From the NCBI GenBank assembly GCA_025766275.1, contig JAFKAC010000087.1:124001-188000 (forward strand): a stretch of 64,000 bases of DNA. The letters run 5' to 3'. The notes under the pieces were generated by a model. The model was given only the letters and a program-made list of their open reading frames with translations. It ran no database searches and had not been told where the DNA came from. The position numbers and the translations under genes were made by a program. This DNA is from Lactarius indigo. Taxonomy: Eukaryota; Basidiomycota; Agaricomycetes; Russulales; Russulaceae. Shown piece after piece: positions 55,477 through 64,000 of the stretch; within the stretch, counting starts at the first letter, position 1; the number at the start of each line of letters is the position of its first letter.

Positions 55477-57039
55477 TTATCTTCTGACGTAGGACTCGAG
55501 TCTCTGATCAAACTCCGTCTCTGTGTCAACGACAGTTACAGGGCGACAAGAGAGTCGGCGGGAAATAATGAACTTCCCAATCGATGATGCTGGCTGGTCC
55601 ACCAAGCAAATCAAATCAAGGGATGGCAAAACTTCGGCTACCTGCTCTCCCGGGATGTCGTCCAGTGCAAGAGCAACATTCCCCGCGGGCTCGCGATCTA
55701 AAAGCAGCGTCCGCGCGGTGGGGAATCGGTGGAAGAGGTGCAGCCATTCGACCTCCCTTAATCGATGTTGCTCGAGCATGGCGGTTCCGATATTGAGATG
55801 GACCACATTAGAGAATGAGGTATGAAAATGGCCGAGAAACCGGGGTATGTCCAAAGCGTGCGAGTCTAACCCACCACATGAGACGCGAACCTCGTGAGGG
55901 CGCCAATCGAAGGATGGATGATTTACATGTGGATATAAGAAGAATTTAACAGTGCTACTGGAAAAGGCAACGCGCGCGCGCCTGGATAGGGTTAGCTTGG
56001 GGCCGACTGACCGATCGATGAACTTGGAAAGTTGAGTAACCCGATAGCTATCAAGCCAGAGATATTCTATAGAGACCTGGTTTAGTTTAGGGCTGTCGAT
56101 CTGGGAAATGAGGTCCTCCAGGTACTCGCTAGCACCGTGGAAGTGAAAGTAGGTGAGAGTAGGAAGGACAGTCCTTGTTACGGGGGGTGGGTGTATATCA
56201 GGGCGGGGAGTCGCCGATTTAAATCCAATGGAAAAGGAATCCAGCTTGGGCAATGTAGCCAAAACCGTGACCATGGCCTCGGGTGAAATGTAACCAGTCG
56301 GGGGTATTTCGCGAAGATCGAGCTTGATGAGGTCACTGGTCGACAAAAGGAGTGTTGGTAATGCCGGAAAGGGGATTCCACGTAAATAGATGGCTTGTAG
56401 AGATGGTGCGGATCCTCCCAAAAAATCGGGGGGAAGGGCAGGAACGTCATGATATTCCGAGTGAATATAGAGACGCTTCAGTACCGGAAATGGCTCCTGC
56501 ACCGCCGCGTCAAACTCCTCCGACCGCGAACTCCATTGTAAGCCGGGATCAAGCTCGACACCACATACACGATCGTGGTGCTTGAGTGCGAAAATGATGT
56601 TTTCCACATCGTCAGGCATAATGGGGGTCCAGGAACGCTCGTAACGGATCATGATAGGAAAGGCGGGCCAGATAGCCAGACTCTTCCTGATGGGTGTTCC
56701 ATATGTGCAGAGAATTTTGACGTCAAGACGGTGTGGAGACGCGAAGATGAGTTGTCGCCAGGTTTGACATACGTGCACAAGTAAGTGCCATTTCCATACA
56801 TGCCTGCGATTGTAGTTGTGATGCTTTCGATAGAAATCGAATATTTCGAGTAAGACATCGTCAGGGAGCGTGGCAATTGTCGTTAGATGACTCCTGCCTG
56901 TGCCACATAAACTCAGTTCTCGCTGCGGTCGCCACGGGGGTGCTAAAGGACGCACCTTGAGTGCTCTCATTCTGTTGTTCTTCGCAATGACCTTGAGGAA
57001 TATTTTTTGCCAGCGAAGTGGCACCGGGGGACGAATCAC
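55477..57039 (-). CDS. F-box protein, tandem copy 4
   Basis: Intronless, 520 residues. F-box at ~55-105 (TLPDDVLLEIFDFYRKHHNYNRRHVWKWHLLVHVCQTWRQL). It shares the block RSWTPI.PDDVENIIFALKHHDRVCGVELDPGLQW nearly unchanged with copy 1 while its F-box region is closer to copy 2, which hints at gene conversion between tandem copies. The C-terminus LPSLDLICLVDQPASS...DQRLESYVRR is conserved. Open throughout. Confidence 0.85.
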   Translation of the reverse strand: MIRPPVPLRWQKIFLKVIAKNNRMRALKVRPLAPPWRPQRELSLCGTGRSHLTTIATLPDDVLLEIFDFYRKHHNYNRRHVWKWHLLVHVCQTWRQLIFASPHRLDVKILCTYGTPIRKSLAIWPAFPIMIRYERSWTPIMPDDVENIIFALKHHDRVCGVELDPGLQWSSRSEEFDAAVQEPFPVLKRLYIHSEYHDVPALPPDFLGGSAPSLQAIYLRGIPFPALPTLLLSTSDLIKLDLREIPPTGYISPEAMVTVLATLPKLDSFSIGFKSATPRPDIHPPPVTRTVLPTLTYFHFHGASEYLEDLISQIDSPKLNQVSIEYLWLDSYRVTQLSKFIDRSVGPKLTLSRRARVAFSSSTVKFFLYPHVNHPSFDWRPHEVRVSCGGLDSHALDIPRFLGHFHTSFSNVVHLNIGTAMLEQHRLREVEWLHLFHRFPTARTLLLDREPAGNVALALDDIPGEQVAEVLPSLDLICLVDQPASSIGKFIISRRLSCRPVTVVDTETEFDQRLESYVRR

Positions 57040-60000
57040 CCGGTTGGGAGAGCGGAGGAAAGCTAATTGAGGACCAATAGTGAGTACTCAGTCATTTGGT
57101 AGACACCGGACACACCTGAGCGAGCCGGCCGATAAAAGCAGTTCAGTACCCATTACTGTAATGCGGGTAACGAACTAAGCTCTGAGTCTCACACTAGTAT
57201 CGGCTCAATGGGTCGTAGTAACCCGTTTAGCCGTTGCGGAGTGGGCGTGTTTGCCTCGTGTCAGTGGTAATCGATAATATTATAGTGTTGACCCCACCGA
57301 TGACCGTGGGAAATAATCAAGCCTGTCGTTGGTGCGTTGGTAATGGGCTCAGGCTTGTCAATTGACACGGACCAGGTTACTCAACAAACCTCGCATCTCT
57401 TCTCCTGATCTCGTGGCGATAACGAAAACCTGACACTGATTCTCGGGATTACTTTCCTCTGAACTGTGGGCTCATGTCGGCTGCTCTATGGCCTAGCGGC
57501 GTCCCCCTGTCGTTAAGATTCTTATGATTCCCAAGCGACAGGTGGCCACTGCTCCCATTCAGGCCCATCCTTACTGTATTCCTTCGCCACCTCCCACCCC
57601 CTTTCCAAACGACCGATCTGCAGCTCGCGTGTCGTTCGCCATGGTGGTCCTTGCGGACTTCTCACCGCGCCGCCGGGACGGGGACAGCGCAGTGCCATCC
57701 GCTCCAAAGGCCAGGTTCAGGCCTGAGCGGATGGTGCGGCTTCCCAAGGTCATCATCCACGAGCCCGTTTAGTGGGACCAGTGGGCTGACGTCCACCACC
57801 CCGGGACGAGCCATGGGGAGATGCTGGACGTCCCCCCACTCAACTGGCGCGGTAAAATGGACTCTGACGACTTGGGCGCGCTACTATCTTAAGGAGTGGA
57901 CCGTCGAGCGGATCCTGCAGATGCTGCGTCGTCTGGATCGCAGCGAAAAACTGGCCATCGCTCCCGTCGTCATGGCTGCTCGGGCTCTTGTCAGAAGGCG
58001 CAGAAGGCACGCTCTCAGGTGACCCCCACCACTCCGCCGTCCACTGCGTCAGCCGCCGATCCTACCCCGGCCCCCCACCCCAATTTTTTTCTATGAGCTG
58101 TAACCTCATGCCAAAGAGCTGGAAAGCCGGAACCCGCGATGATACCTCCGTCCTCCGTCCTTTCCTTTCTCTAACGCTGGCGTCTGCTTCATGCCGGCGC
58201 GTCGCGCCGGCGACGTGGGGCAGGTGTCAGTGCCATCGCTCGGCGCGCAGGTTGCTGAGTCGCGGCGGGGACCTGCGCGCCAAGTGGCGGGTTTCCTTTT
58301 TGTTTACTCTTCCTCGTCTCTGGTCTCTGCTTTTCTTTTCTGCTCTGTGGTTCTCTTCTAGCGTCTCGGTCTCGGTTCCCGTCGCAAAAGGAGCAAAAAC
58401 ACTAAAGAAAACTAAAAAATATATCAAAACCGTTTTAAAAAAATAGTAACTGCGACAAAAATCATCTCGCCTTTGTTTGAATGCCTTGGACTGGATTTTC
58501 ATTGCGTGCTTTATTTATTTCGTTAGATTGGCTAGTGTCTCCGGGTCTCATGTTTTGCCTCTTCTGCCTTTTGTATTTCCGCTGAAATTTTCCGTTTACA
58601 AACCCCTTCCCAATCTCCCTTGTTGTCAGATCTAACGCTGGGCCGGAATTGCTTGTGGGGCGGGCGCCTCAGGTGGTGGGGTCCTGCCTTGGCCGAAGGT
58701 GTGATTCTCCGCCTGTAGGGTTTCGTTTCCTGGCCCATTTCGATCTGGTCGAAGTGCGGTCCAGCCATCTTTTACTTCCATGCTGATTGTGTTCTGAATA
58801 TCCTGCGGCTGTCTAGCGATCGCTGTTCTTCCCTGCCTATCTCCCCCACCCCTTTGCTGCTATTGGGCCCCGCTTTATTCGTTTCTACATACTCCGCGAT
58901 ATTTCCTTGTGCTTATTCTTTTAGAAGCTTCATACTAGGACCGGCATGATGTGGACGCACGTCTTACCTCGATCCATCCCGAACCTCATAGCGCGTTCAA
59001 GACCAAGACCGTCCGGAGTCACTCTAGTCCTTCTGTCTGCCCACGGCGCTTGGCCTAGTTCTGGCTCTGTTTCTTTGGCTCGGGCTGCTTGCTTGGCTTG
59101 GCTTAGCTTGGGCTCTGGAACTCTGGCTTGTATGCTGTTTGACGCTCTAATGCGTCGCATCGCTTGACCATGGCTTAAGCGAGAACCCCGGTACGTCTGT
59201 TTCATTCGCTTATTCCTTTCCAGTTTTGCGTGCCACATGAGCCGGATGTACTCGGCCCGCAGGTGGCCCGACCCAAGTCGAAGCTGACCTCAAGAAGCCG
59301 TGTCGACGTCGTCTCTATCGTTCCTTTCCCTTCCTCCCCTCCCCTGGTGTTGGTGTTTGTCACACAGCAAACACCACTGTTCTACATTAGGGTTAAGGTT
59401 AGAGATCTTTGTTCGATATAAAGTCGAATAGAAAATACCACTAGATGCACGACGAGCCCGAGTAAGGTGCTGGTTCTATATCTCCGTGAACGTTCTTTGA
59501 GATTTGGCGAACCGCAACAGAGAAGCAGCACGGTTGCTGCGAGGTTTTGCTGCAATCATGGTCGGCCATGGCGCCCCTTTGCCAATAAGGGCAGTCGCGT
59601 CACCCTTCCATTCAACCGAGTGCCATCAACCAGGGACCAATTCACGTTCATTCACCTCTTGAGAAAGAGAGGTTGCGAGAGGTCCGAAGGTATGAGGGCG
59701 AGGGGGTGAGTAAGTGCGATTGAGGGCCAAAGTCGTAATACTAAAGATAATGTTTGTCTCCAGACTCTCCACGATTATGAATATTTATCTAGTATCAATG
59801 ATCTCCGACGTTTTGCATTTTCTTATCATCTCCCTCTCCCACACGTTCGACTAGGTTTGAGTCGATGGCACGCCGATGTACAGCTCAGTTCCCGCCTCAG
59901 ATCGTTGAGAACCAAGCAATAACACGACCAAGTGTAGGTGAATGACACGCCGAGAATGACACCGAATCTGTTAGCACCGAACCCAGTTTCGCCGTGCTGT

Positions 60001-60183
60001 GATTAACGGCAGACCAAGGCCAATCATAATTCCGTTGGAATATTCGTATGAATATATTGTGACAAACTCTCTATATAATTGTCTCCTAAATGAGACTGAT
60101 GGAAAATTAGGATCGCAAAACACCAGGCCACAGAATACGCAACTGGTGTGGGCCATTCTTTATCTGCTGACGTAGGACTCGAG
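57040..60183. other. Long spacer of unit 4 with possible retroelement relic
   Basis: 57060-57440 resembles the unit 3 spacer. 57520-58100 (plus) has open stretches broken by stops (RRDGDSAVPSAPKARFRPERMV, LDVPPLNWRGKMDSDDLG) that look like a decayed gag-like gene but match nothing I recognise. 58300-59250 is pyrimidine-rich with GGCTT-type low complexity near 59080-59115. 59640-60180 again matches the F-box 3' flank of other units. Confidence 0.4.
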
Positions 60184-61569
60184 TCATTCATTGAACGCCG
60201 CTTCTGTGTCGACAACGGTTGCAGGACGGTCAGAGAGCCAGAGGGTCGCGATGAACTTCTCAACGGATGACGCCGGCTGGTCCACTATGCAAACCAAATC
60301 AAGGGATGGCAACACTTCGTCGATGATCTCGCCCGTGATATCTTCTAGTGCAAGAGCAATGTTCCCTGCAAGCGCCGGAGAAACATGCAGCGTCTGCATG
60401 GCGGAGAATTGGCGGAGGAGGTGCAACCAGTCAACGTCACCCATATCCTCTGATCGACGATTTGCCTTGAGCCCGAGATTGAGGTGGATCACATTGGAGA
60501 GTGTAGCGTGAAAATGGCTGAGCAACTGGGCTATGTCCAAAACCGGCCACTTAACCCATTTTAATGAGACGAGGGCCTCAGCACGGCGCCAATCCGAGGG
60601 CGGATGGTTTGCGTGCGGATACACGGTGACGGAACGACTGGAAAAGTCGACATCCGCACGACTGGATAGAGTCAATTTTGGGCCGACTGAGCGACCGATG
60701 AACTTGGAAAGTTGCGTAACTTCATAGTCGACAAGCTGAGGGGAATAATCTACGGAGATACATTTCAGTTGAGGGCTATCGATCTGGGAAACAAGGTCTT
60801 CCAGATACTCGCTAGCACCATGGAAGTGAAAGTAGGTGAGAGCAGGAAGGGCGGTCCGTGTTGCGGGAGGCAGGGATAATCGGTCATGGCGCGAAGTAGC
60901 CGGCTGAGATTCGAATTCAATGACAAGGTCGCCGAGCACGGGCAATGCGGCCAAACACGCGACCATTGCCTCGAGTAAATTAGAACCAGTTCGGGGTATG
61001 CGGTAAAGTTGGAGGGAGACGAGGTCACTGGTGGACAAAAGAAGCGCCGGTAACGCTGGATAAAGTATGCCGCACAAGGTGATTCTCTGTAAACACGGCG
61101 CAGACGCCCCCAAGAATTCGTCGGGAATGACCAATGCCCTTCCGTCGGCCGAGCCAATAAAAAGATCTGTCAGCACCGGAAGTGGCTCCTGCATCGCTTT
61201 AGTTATCTTTTCTAACTGCAAGTCCGCTACGACGAGCATAATAGAAGACAGACGGTCGCGATGCTCAAGTGCGGCAGTGACTTCGTCTTCATCGTCAGGC
61301 GGAATGCCGCTCTTGGAATAGCAGTAGGGATAATAAATAGCGATTGGAAAGGCTAGCCAGATATCAAGATTCTTCCTGACAGGAGTGCCGAAGGAGCAGA
61401 GTATTTGGAGATTGAGACGGTGTGGTGAATCAAATATGATTTGTCGCCATCTTTTGCATACATGCACCAGTATGTGCCATTTCCATAGAACTTGAATGTA
61501 GAGGGAGTCGTGATTCTGATCCTTGCGGCAGAAGTCAAATATTTCGAGTAGGACGTTATCTGGGAGGAT
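60184..61569 (-). pseudogene. F-box protein, tandem copy 5, 5' end displaced by a Copia element
   Basis: Open from 61569 to the stop at 60184. The frame begins inside the F-box (ILPDNVLLEIFDFCRKDQ, ~61565-61510), continues WHILVHVCKRWRQIIFDSPHRL, then an LRR-like middle (FHFHGASEYLEDLVSQIDSPQL) and VLPSLDLVCIVDQPASS near the end. It is the most divergent copy. The Copia LTR starts exactly at 61570, so the first ~45 codons are on the far side of the insertion, outside the window. No other lesion, so the insertion is likely what killed it. Confidence 0.85.
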
Positions 61570-62079
61570 TGGTGTAAAGGTCGGGCGATAGGGGCGATCC
61601 GGCTAAGTGTGCCGGTCGGGTGATAGGGTCCGAAGGGCCGGTTCAATTGGCAACGAGAAAAGCGCGAAGTCGAGCGATGGTAGAGAACAAGCGAAGATAG
61701 GCAAAGGCGAGGCGAAGCTCGCTTTGGAGAGGGTCTCAAGGGCACACGAGGGAGAGGAGGAATACAACTGGATGATTCATCGAGTACATACGAGCGCGTT
61801 TAAATACAATTTAGATACGTTTTTAGAGATAATAATAACAAAGTACGGTAAAGAAATATAAAGACGCACGGGCCACACAAAGCTATGAAACAGGAGTCGG
61901 ATAAAAGAGCAAGCAGAAGAGAATGATGAGAAAAGGGGGAGACGACCCCTATGAGTCTGGCGACGTTTGGATGGAAATGAATACGGCGATAATGAATCTT
62001 GAGCCGCCACGCATTATCGCGGCGGTAATGTTTTGATGTGGGTTCGAGTCGGCCGGGTCGAGCGTGCCGAAATGCAACA
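61570..62079 (-). repeat. 3' LTR of the Copia element
   Basis: 510 bp, TGTTGCATTTCGGCACGC...CCTTTACACCA. Ends are confirmed by comparison with the solo LTR at 47020-47532, which shares both termini. Confidence 0.92.
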
Positions 62080-62092
62080 CTCCCCCTCACGC
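62080..62092 (-). other. Polypurine tract of the Copia element
   Basis: GCGTGAGGGGGAG on the element strand directly precedes the TGTTGCAT start of the LTR. It overlaps the pol stop codon (62089-62087). Confidence 0.75.
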
Positions 62093-64000
62093 TCGACGGA
62101 GTCCGAGGTTCTGCGAGTGAAACGCGACCTTGAACTTCGCCAGCGGTTTGGTGAGGATGTCCGCGGTCATGTCTTCAGTCGGGCAATACTTGATGTCGAT
62201 GAGCCCGTCGGAAATGGTTTGGCGAATGAAATGAAAGCGTATGTCGATGTGTTTGGTGCGCGCGTGGTAGTTATCTTGAGTGGCGAGATGAAGCGTGGCC
62301 TGGTTGTCGCAATGAAGAGGAGTGGGGGAAATAGATGTGCCGAAGAATGGCTCAGTAAGTCGTCTGAGCCAGATGCATTCCTTGGCCGCGTGAGTTGCGG
62401 CGACATATTCGGCCTCGGCGGTGGATAGGGTGATAATTTCTTGTTTCCGCGAAGCCCATGCGACCGCTCTGCCGTCGATGAGAAATGCGAAGCCGGATAT
62501 CGCATGACGGTGCTCCTGGGATGCGCCATCTGCGTCAGTAAATCCCAGAAGGTCGTGGCGCTCGTTGCCAAAGGTAAGAGTGTGATTCTTGGTGCCGGCG
62601 AGGTAACGGAAGACGCGCTTGACGCCTTCCCAGTGGATTTCACCCGGGTTGCTGAGGAATTGAGATAGGATGGAAACTGCGAAGGTGATGTCGGGGCGAG
62701 TGGCGACGGCGGCATACATGAGGCTGCCGACGGCCTCGCGATAAGGAACCTTCTTCATGTGCGCCGCTTCGGTGGCGTCAGAGGGTGCGTCGGATTTCGA
62801 ATAGGATGCCCCGGGAGTAATAGGAGTGGCGACGGGTTTAGCGTCGCCGAGGGAGAAGCGAGAGAGTATGGTGTCGATGTATGATGTCTGGGAGAGGGAA
62901 ATGGTCCGCGCCTTACGGTCGCGGGTGATCTTGATACCGAGGAGCCAATGGATGGGGCCGAGGTCGGTGAGGGAGTAACGCGAATTGAGCGCTCTCTTGT
63001 AGTACCGAATGAGCTCGTCTGAGCTACCTGTGATCATGCAATTGTCAACGTGAACTGCGAGAATAGTGATGTGGTTTTTGTCGTGAATGGAGAAGACGCC
63101 GGGATCAGCGTTGTTGATGCCGAATCCCAGGTCCATGAGAGCGCGGCGCAGGGTATCATACCATTTGCGGCCGGCTTGCTTGAGTCCGTAAAGGGATTTG
63201 CGGAGGTGTTTGACCGACTCCCCCTGAGTGTCGTATCCGGGGGGTGCTTGCATGTAAATGTCTTCATCGTCACTTAGCTCTCCGTTGAGGTAGGCGCCGT
63301 TGAAGTCGAATGTATCGACGTCCCAGTCGTTGCGAGCGGCGATGGCGACAATAGTGCGGAAGCTTGCAAGCCGTGCGACTGGGGAGAAAGTGTCGAAGTA
63401 GTCAATGCCGAATTTCTGTGTGAACCCGCGCGCTACGAGGCGCGCCTTGTACTTCTCGATAGACCCGTCGGCCTTCCGTTTGATGCGGAAGACCCACTTG
63501 CTGCCGACGATGTTCTTGCCGGCGGGTCTGGGGACTGTTGACCAAGTCCCGGCTTCTTCGAGGGTTGCGATTTTGCGATCCATCGCCTCCTGCCACTTAG
63601 GCCAATCAGAGCGAGATTGCGCTTGAGAGAGTGTCTTGGGATCGTCTTGTGAATTGTTGAGAGCGGCTTCCATGAGTTCCTCGTTTTCCGCGAGGAATGC
63701 GTATTCTGGAATCTGATTGTCAGCCGCATATGCGCTTGCGCCTTCGTCTCTGGGCCAGTCCGGGTGGAACCACTTCCGGGCTGCCGCGCTTGGTTGTTCT
63801 TCTTCGGCTTCGGGTTGAGCTCCTTCGGTGAAGAGCCCAGTGACCTTGAATGTTGGTTTGGGGATGCGCGATGACTTGCGCGTCGGTTCTTGAGGTTCCT
63901 TGGTTTTTGCCTTTCCCTTGGCAGGCGGCGGCACTTGTTGCCGCTGCTTGGTTGATGTTTCTTCTTCTTGAAGTGGAACCGATGAGGTGGTAGATGGTGT
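62087..64000 (-). CDS. pol: Copia Pol, RT and RNase H part, partial, with altered RT catalytic motif
   Basis: Open from the window edge to the stop at 62087. A Lys/Pro-rich linker (RKSSRIPKPTFKVTG) precedes the Copia RT (WPKWQEAMDRKIATLEEAGTW, KWVFRIKRKADGSIEKYKAR, FNGAYLNGEL, SLYGLKQAGRKWY) and RNase H (GFTDADGASQEHRHAISGFA, LSTAEAEYVAAT, HCDNQATLHLA, KHIDIRFHFIR). The RT catalytic motif reads AVHVDN (GTT GAC AAT, ~63035-63050) where the family has xVDD. The second aspartate is replaced by asparagine, which should abolish polymerisation. The codon change is a CpG to CpA transition. The rest is lesion-free. Confidence 0.92.
   Translation of the reverse strand, partial: TPSTTSSVPLQEEETSTKQRQQVPPPAKGKAKTKEPQEPTRKSSRIPKPTFKVTGLFTEGAQPEAEEEQPSAAARKWFHPDWPRDEGASAYAADNQIPEYAFLAENEELMEAALNNSQDDPKTLSQAQSRSDWPKWQEAMDRKIATLEEAGTWSTVPRPAGKNIVGSKWVFRIKRKADGSIEKYKARLVARGFTQKFGIDYFDTFSPVARLASFRTIVAIAARNDWDVDTFDFNGAYLNGELSDDEDIYMQAPPGYDTQGESVKHLRKSLYGLKQAGRKWYDTLRRALMDLGFGINNADPGVFSIHDKNHITILAVHVDNCMITGSSDELIRYYKRALNSRYSLTDLGPIHWLLGIKITRDRKARTISLSQTSYIDTILSRFSLGDAKPVATPITPGASYSKSDAPSDATEAAHMKKVPYREAVGSLMYAAVATRPDITFAVSILSQFLSNPGEIHWEGVKRVFRYLAGTKNHTLTFGNERHDLLGFTDADGASQEHRHAISGFAFLIDGRAVAWASRKQEIITLSTAEAEYVAATHAAKECIWLRRLTEPFFGTSISPTPLHCDNQATLHLATQDNYHARTKHIDIRFHFIRQTISDGLIDIKYCPTEDMTADILTKPLAKFKVAFHSQNLGLRRA

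Larger units (their letters stand above)
61570..64000 (-). mobile_element. Ty1/Copia retrotransposon, 3' part (runs off right edge)
   Basis: On the minus strand: the 3' part of pol (RT and RNase H), polypurine tract, then the 3' LTR. Inserted in F-box copy 5; the adjacent AGGAT (61565-61569) should be the target duplication. Gag, protease, integrase and the 5' LTR lie beyond the window. Confidence 0.95.

Noticed and set aside
59384..59402. TTAGGGTTAAGGTTAG telomere-like string
   Set aside because: Only about two and a half degenerate units; too short to call an interstitial telomere.
61353..61745. 130-codon open frame spanning the LTR / F-box junction
   Set aside because: It reads partly through the Copia LTR and partly through the F-box gene in the wrong frame.

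Overview
The window looks like repeat-rich, non-syntenic DNA of a mushroom-forming basidiomycete (Agaricomycete-type fungus). Signs are short (~46-65 nt) GT-AG introns, chromodomain Ty3/Gypsy and Ty1/Copia retrotransposons, a Tnp2/CACTA-like transposase, an expanded intronless F-box family and a multi-intron WD40 gene. The species cannot be named from the sequence. No bacterial-style operons, rRNA, convincing tRNA or CRISPR array was seen.

Left part (1-25 kb). A Ty3/Gypsy element runs off the left edge (5' LTR, gag, start of pol, minus strand). After ~2 kb without a clear gene comes a degraded Crinkler-RHS-type (CR-like) P-loop NTPase plus nuclease gene (5904-8860), then a small two-exon orphan gene on the minus strand (10434-11108). 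A Tnp2/CACTA transposase gene (12369-24695) is split by a complete 8386-bp Gypsy element (12584-20969, 5-bp target duplication ATCTT). That element's gag is itself split by a solo LTR of a related element (19279-19798, target duplication CCTGT). This is a three-layer insertion record. The six differences between the two 526-bp LTRs are all CpG transitions, and the six premature stops in the element are all TGA and readable as CGA to TGA.

Middle part (25-40 kb). There is an unrecognised low-complexity gene with a degraded second copy in opposite orientation (near 26.6 kb and 33.8 kb). A seven-exon WD40-type gene with a C-terminal membrane anchor lies at 28208-29837. Two solo LTRs of one family sit in opposite orientation, each with a perfect 5-bp target duplication. 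Four copies of a GC-rich non-coding repeat with internal ~160-bp periodicity and shared ends are present, with several smaller families (GGCC-rich, GTTCAG/CTGAAC-rich, poly-G plus TAAAAAAATTT).

Right part (40-64 kb). A head-to-tail segmental duplication array carries minus-strand F-box genes (40553, 45210, 51269, 55477, 60184, plus a fragment at 54617). Between the first units lies a plus-strand block of a CmcJ/7-alpha-cephem-methoxylase-P8-like oxidoreductase pseudogene joined directly to a Rab8/Sec4-like GTPase pseudogene. The two block copies are broken by different lesions. The last F-box copy is cut by a Copia element that runs off the right edge; the same Copia family left a solo LTR at 47020-47532.

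The genes do not form one pathway. The window mostly records transposition, LTR-LTR recombination, tandem duplication and methyl-CpG-like decay. The best intact host genes are the WD40 gene, F-box copies 1-4 and, less certainly, the orphan gene. The most interesting mechanistic signals are a conserved self-priming layout and a conserved -1 frameshift site in the Gypsy elements, and a long protein tail after the chromodomain.
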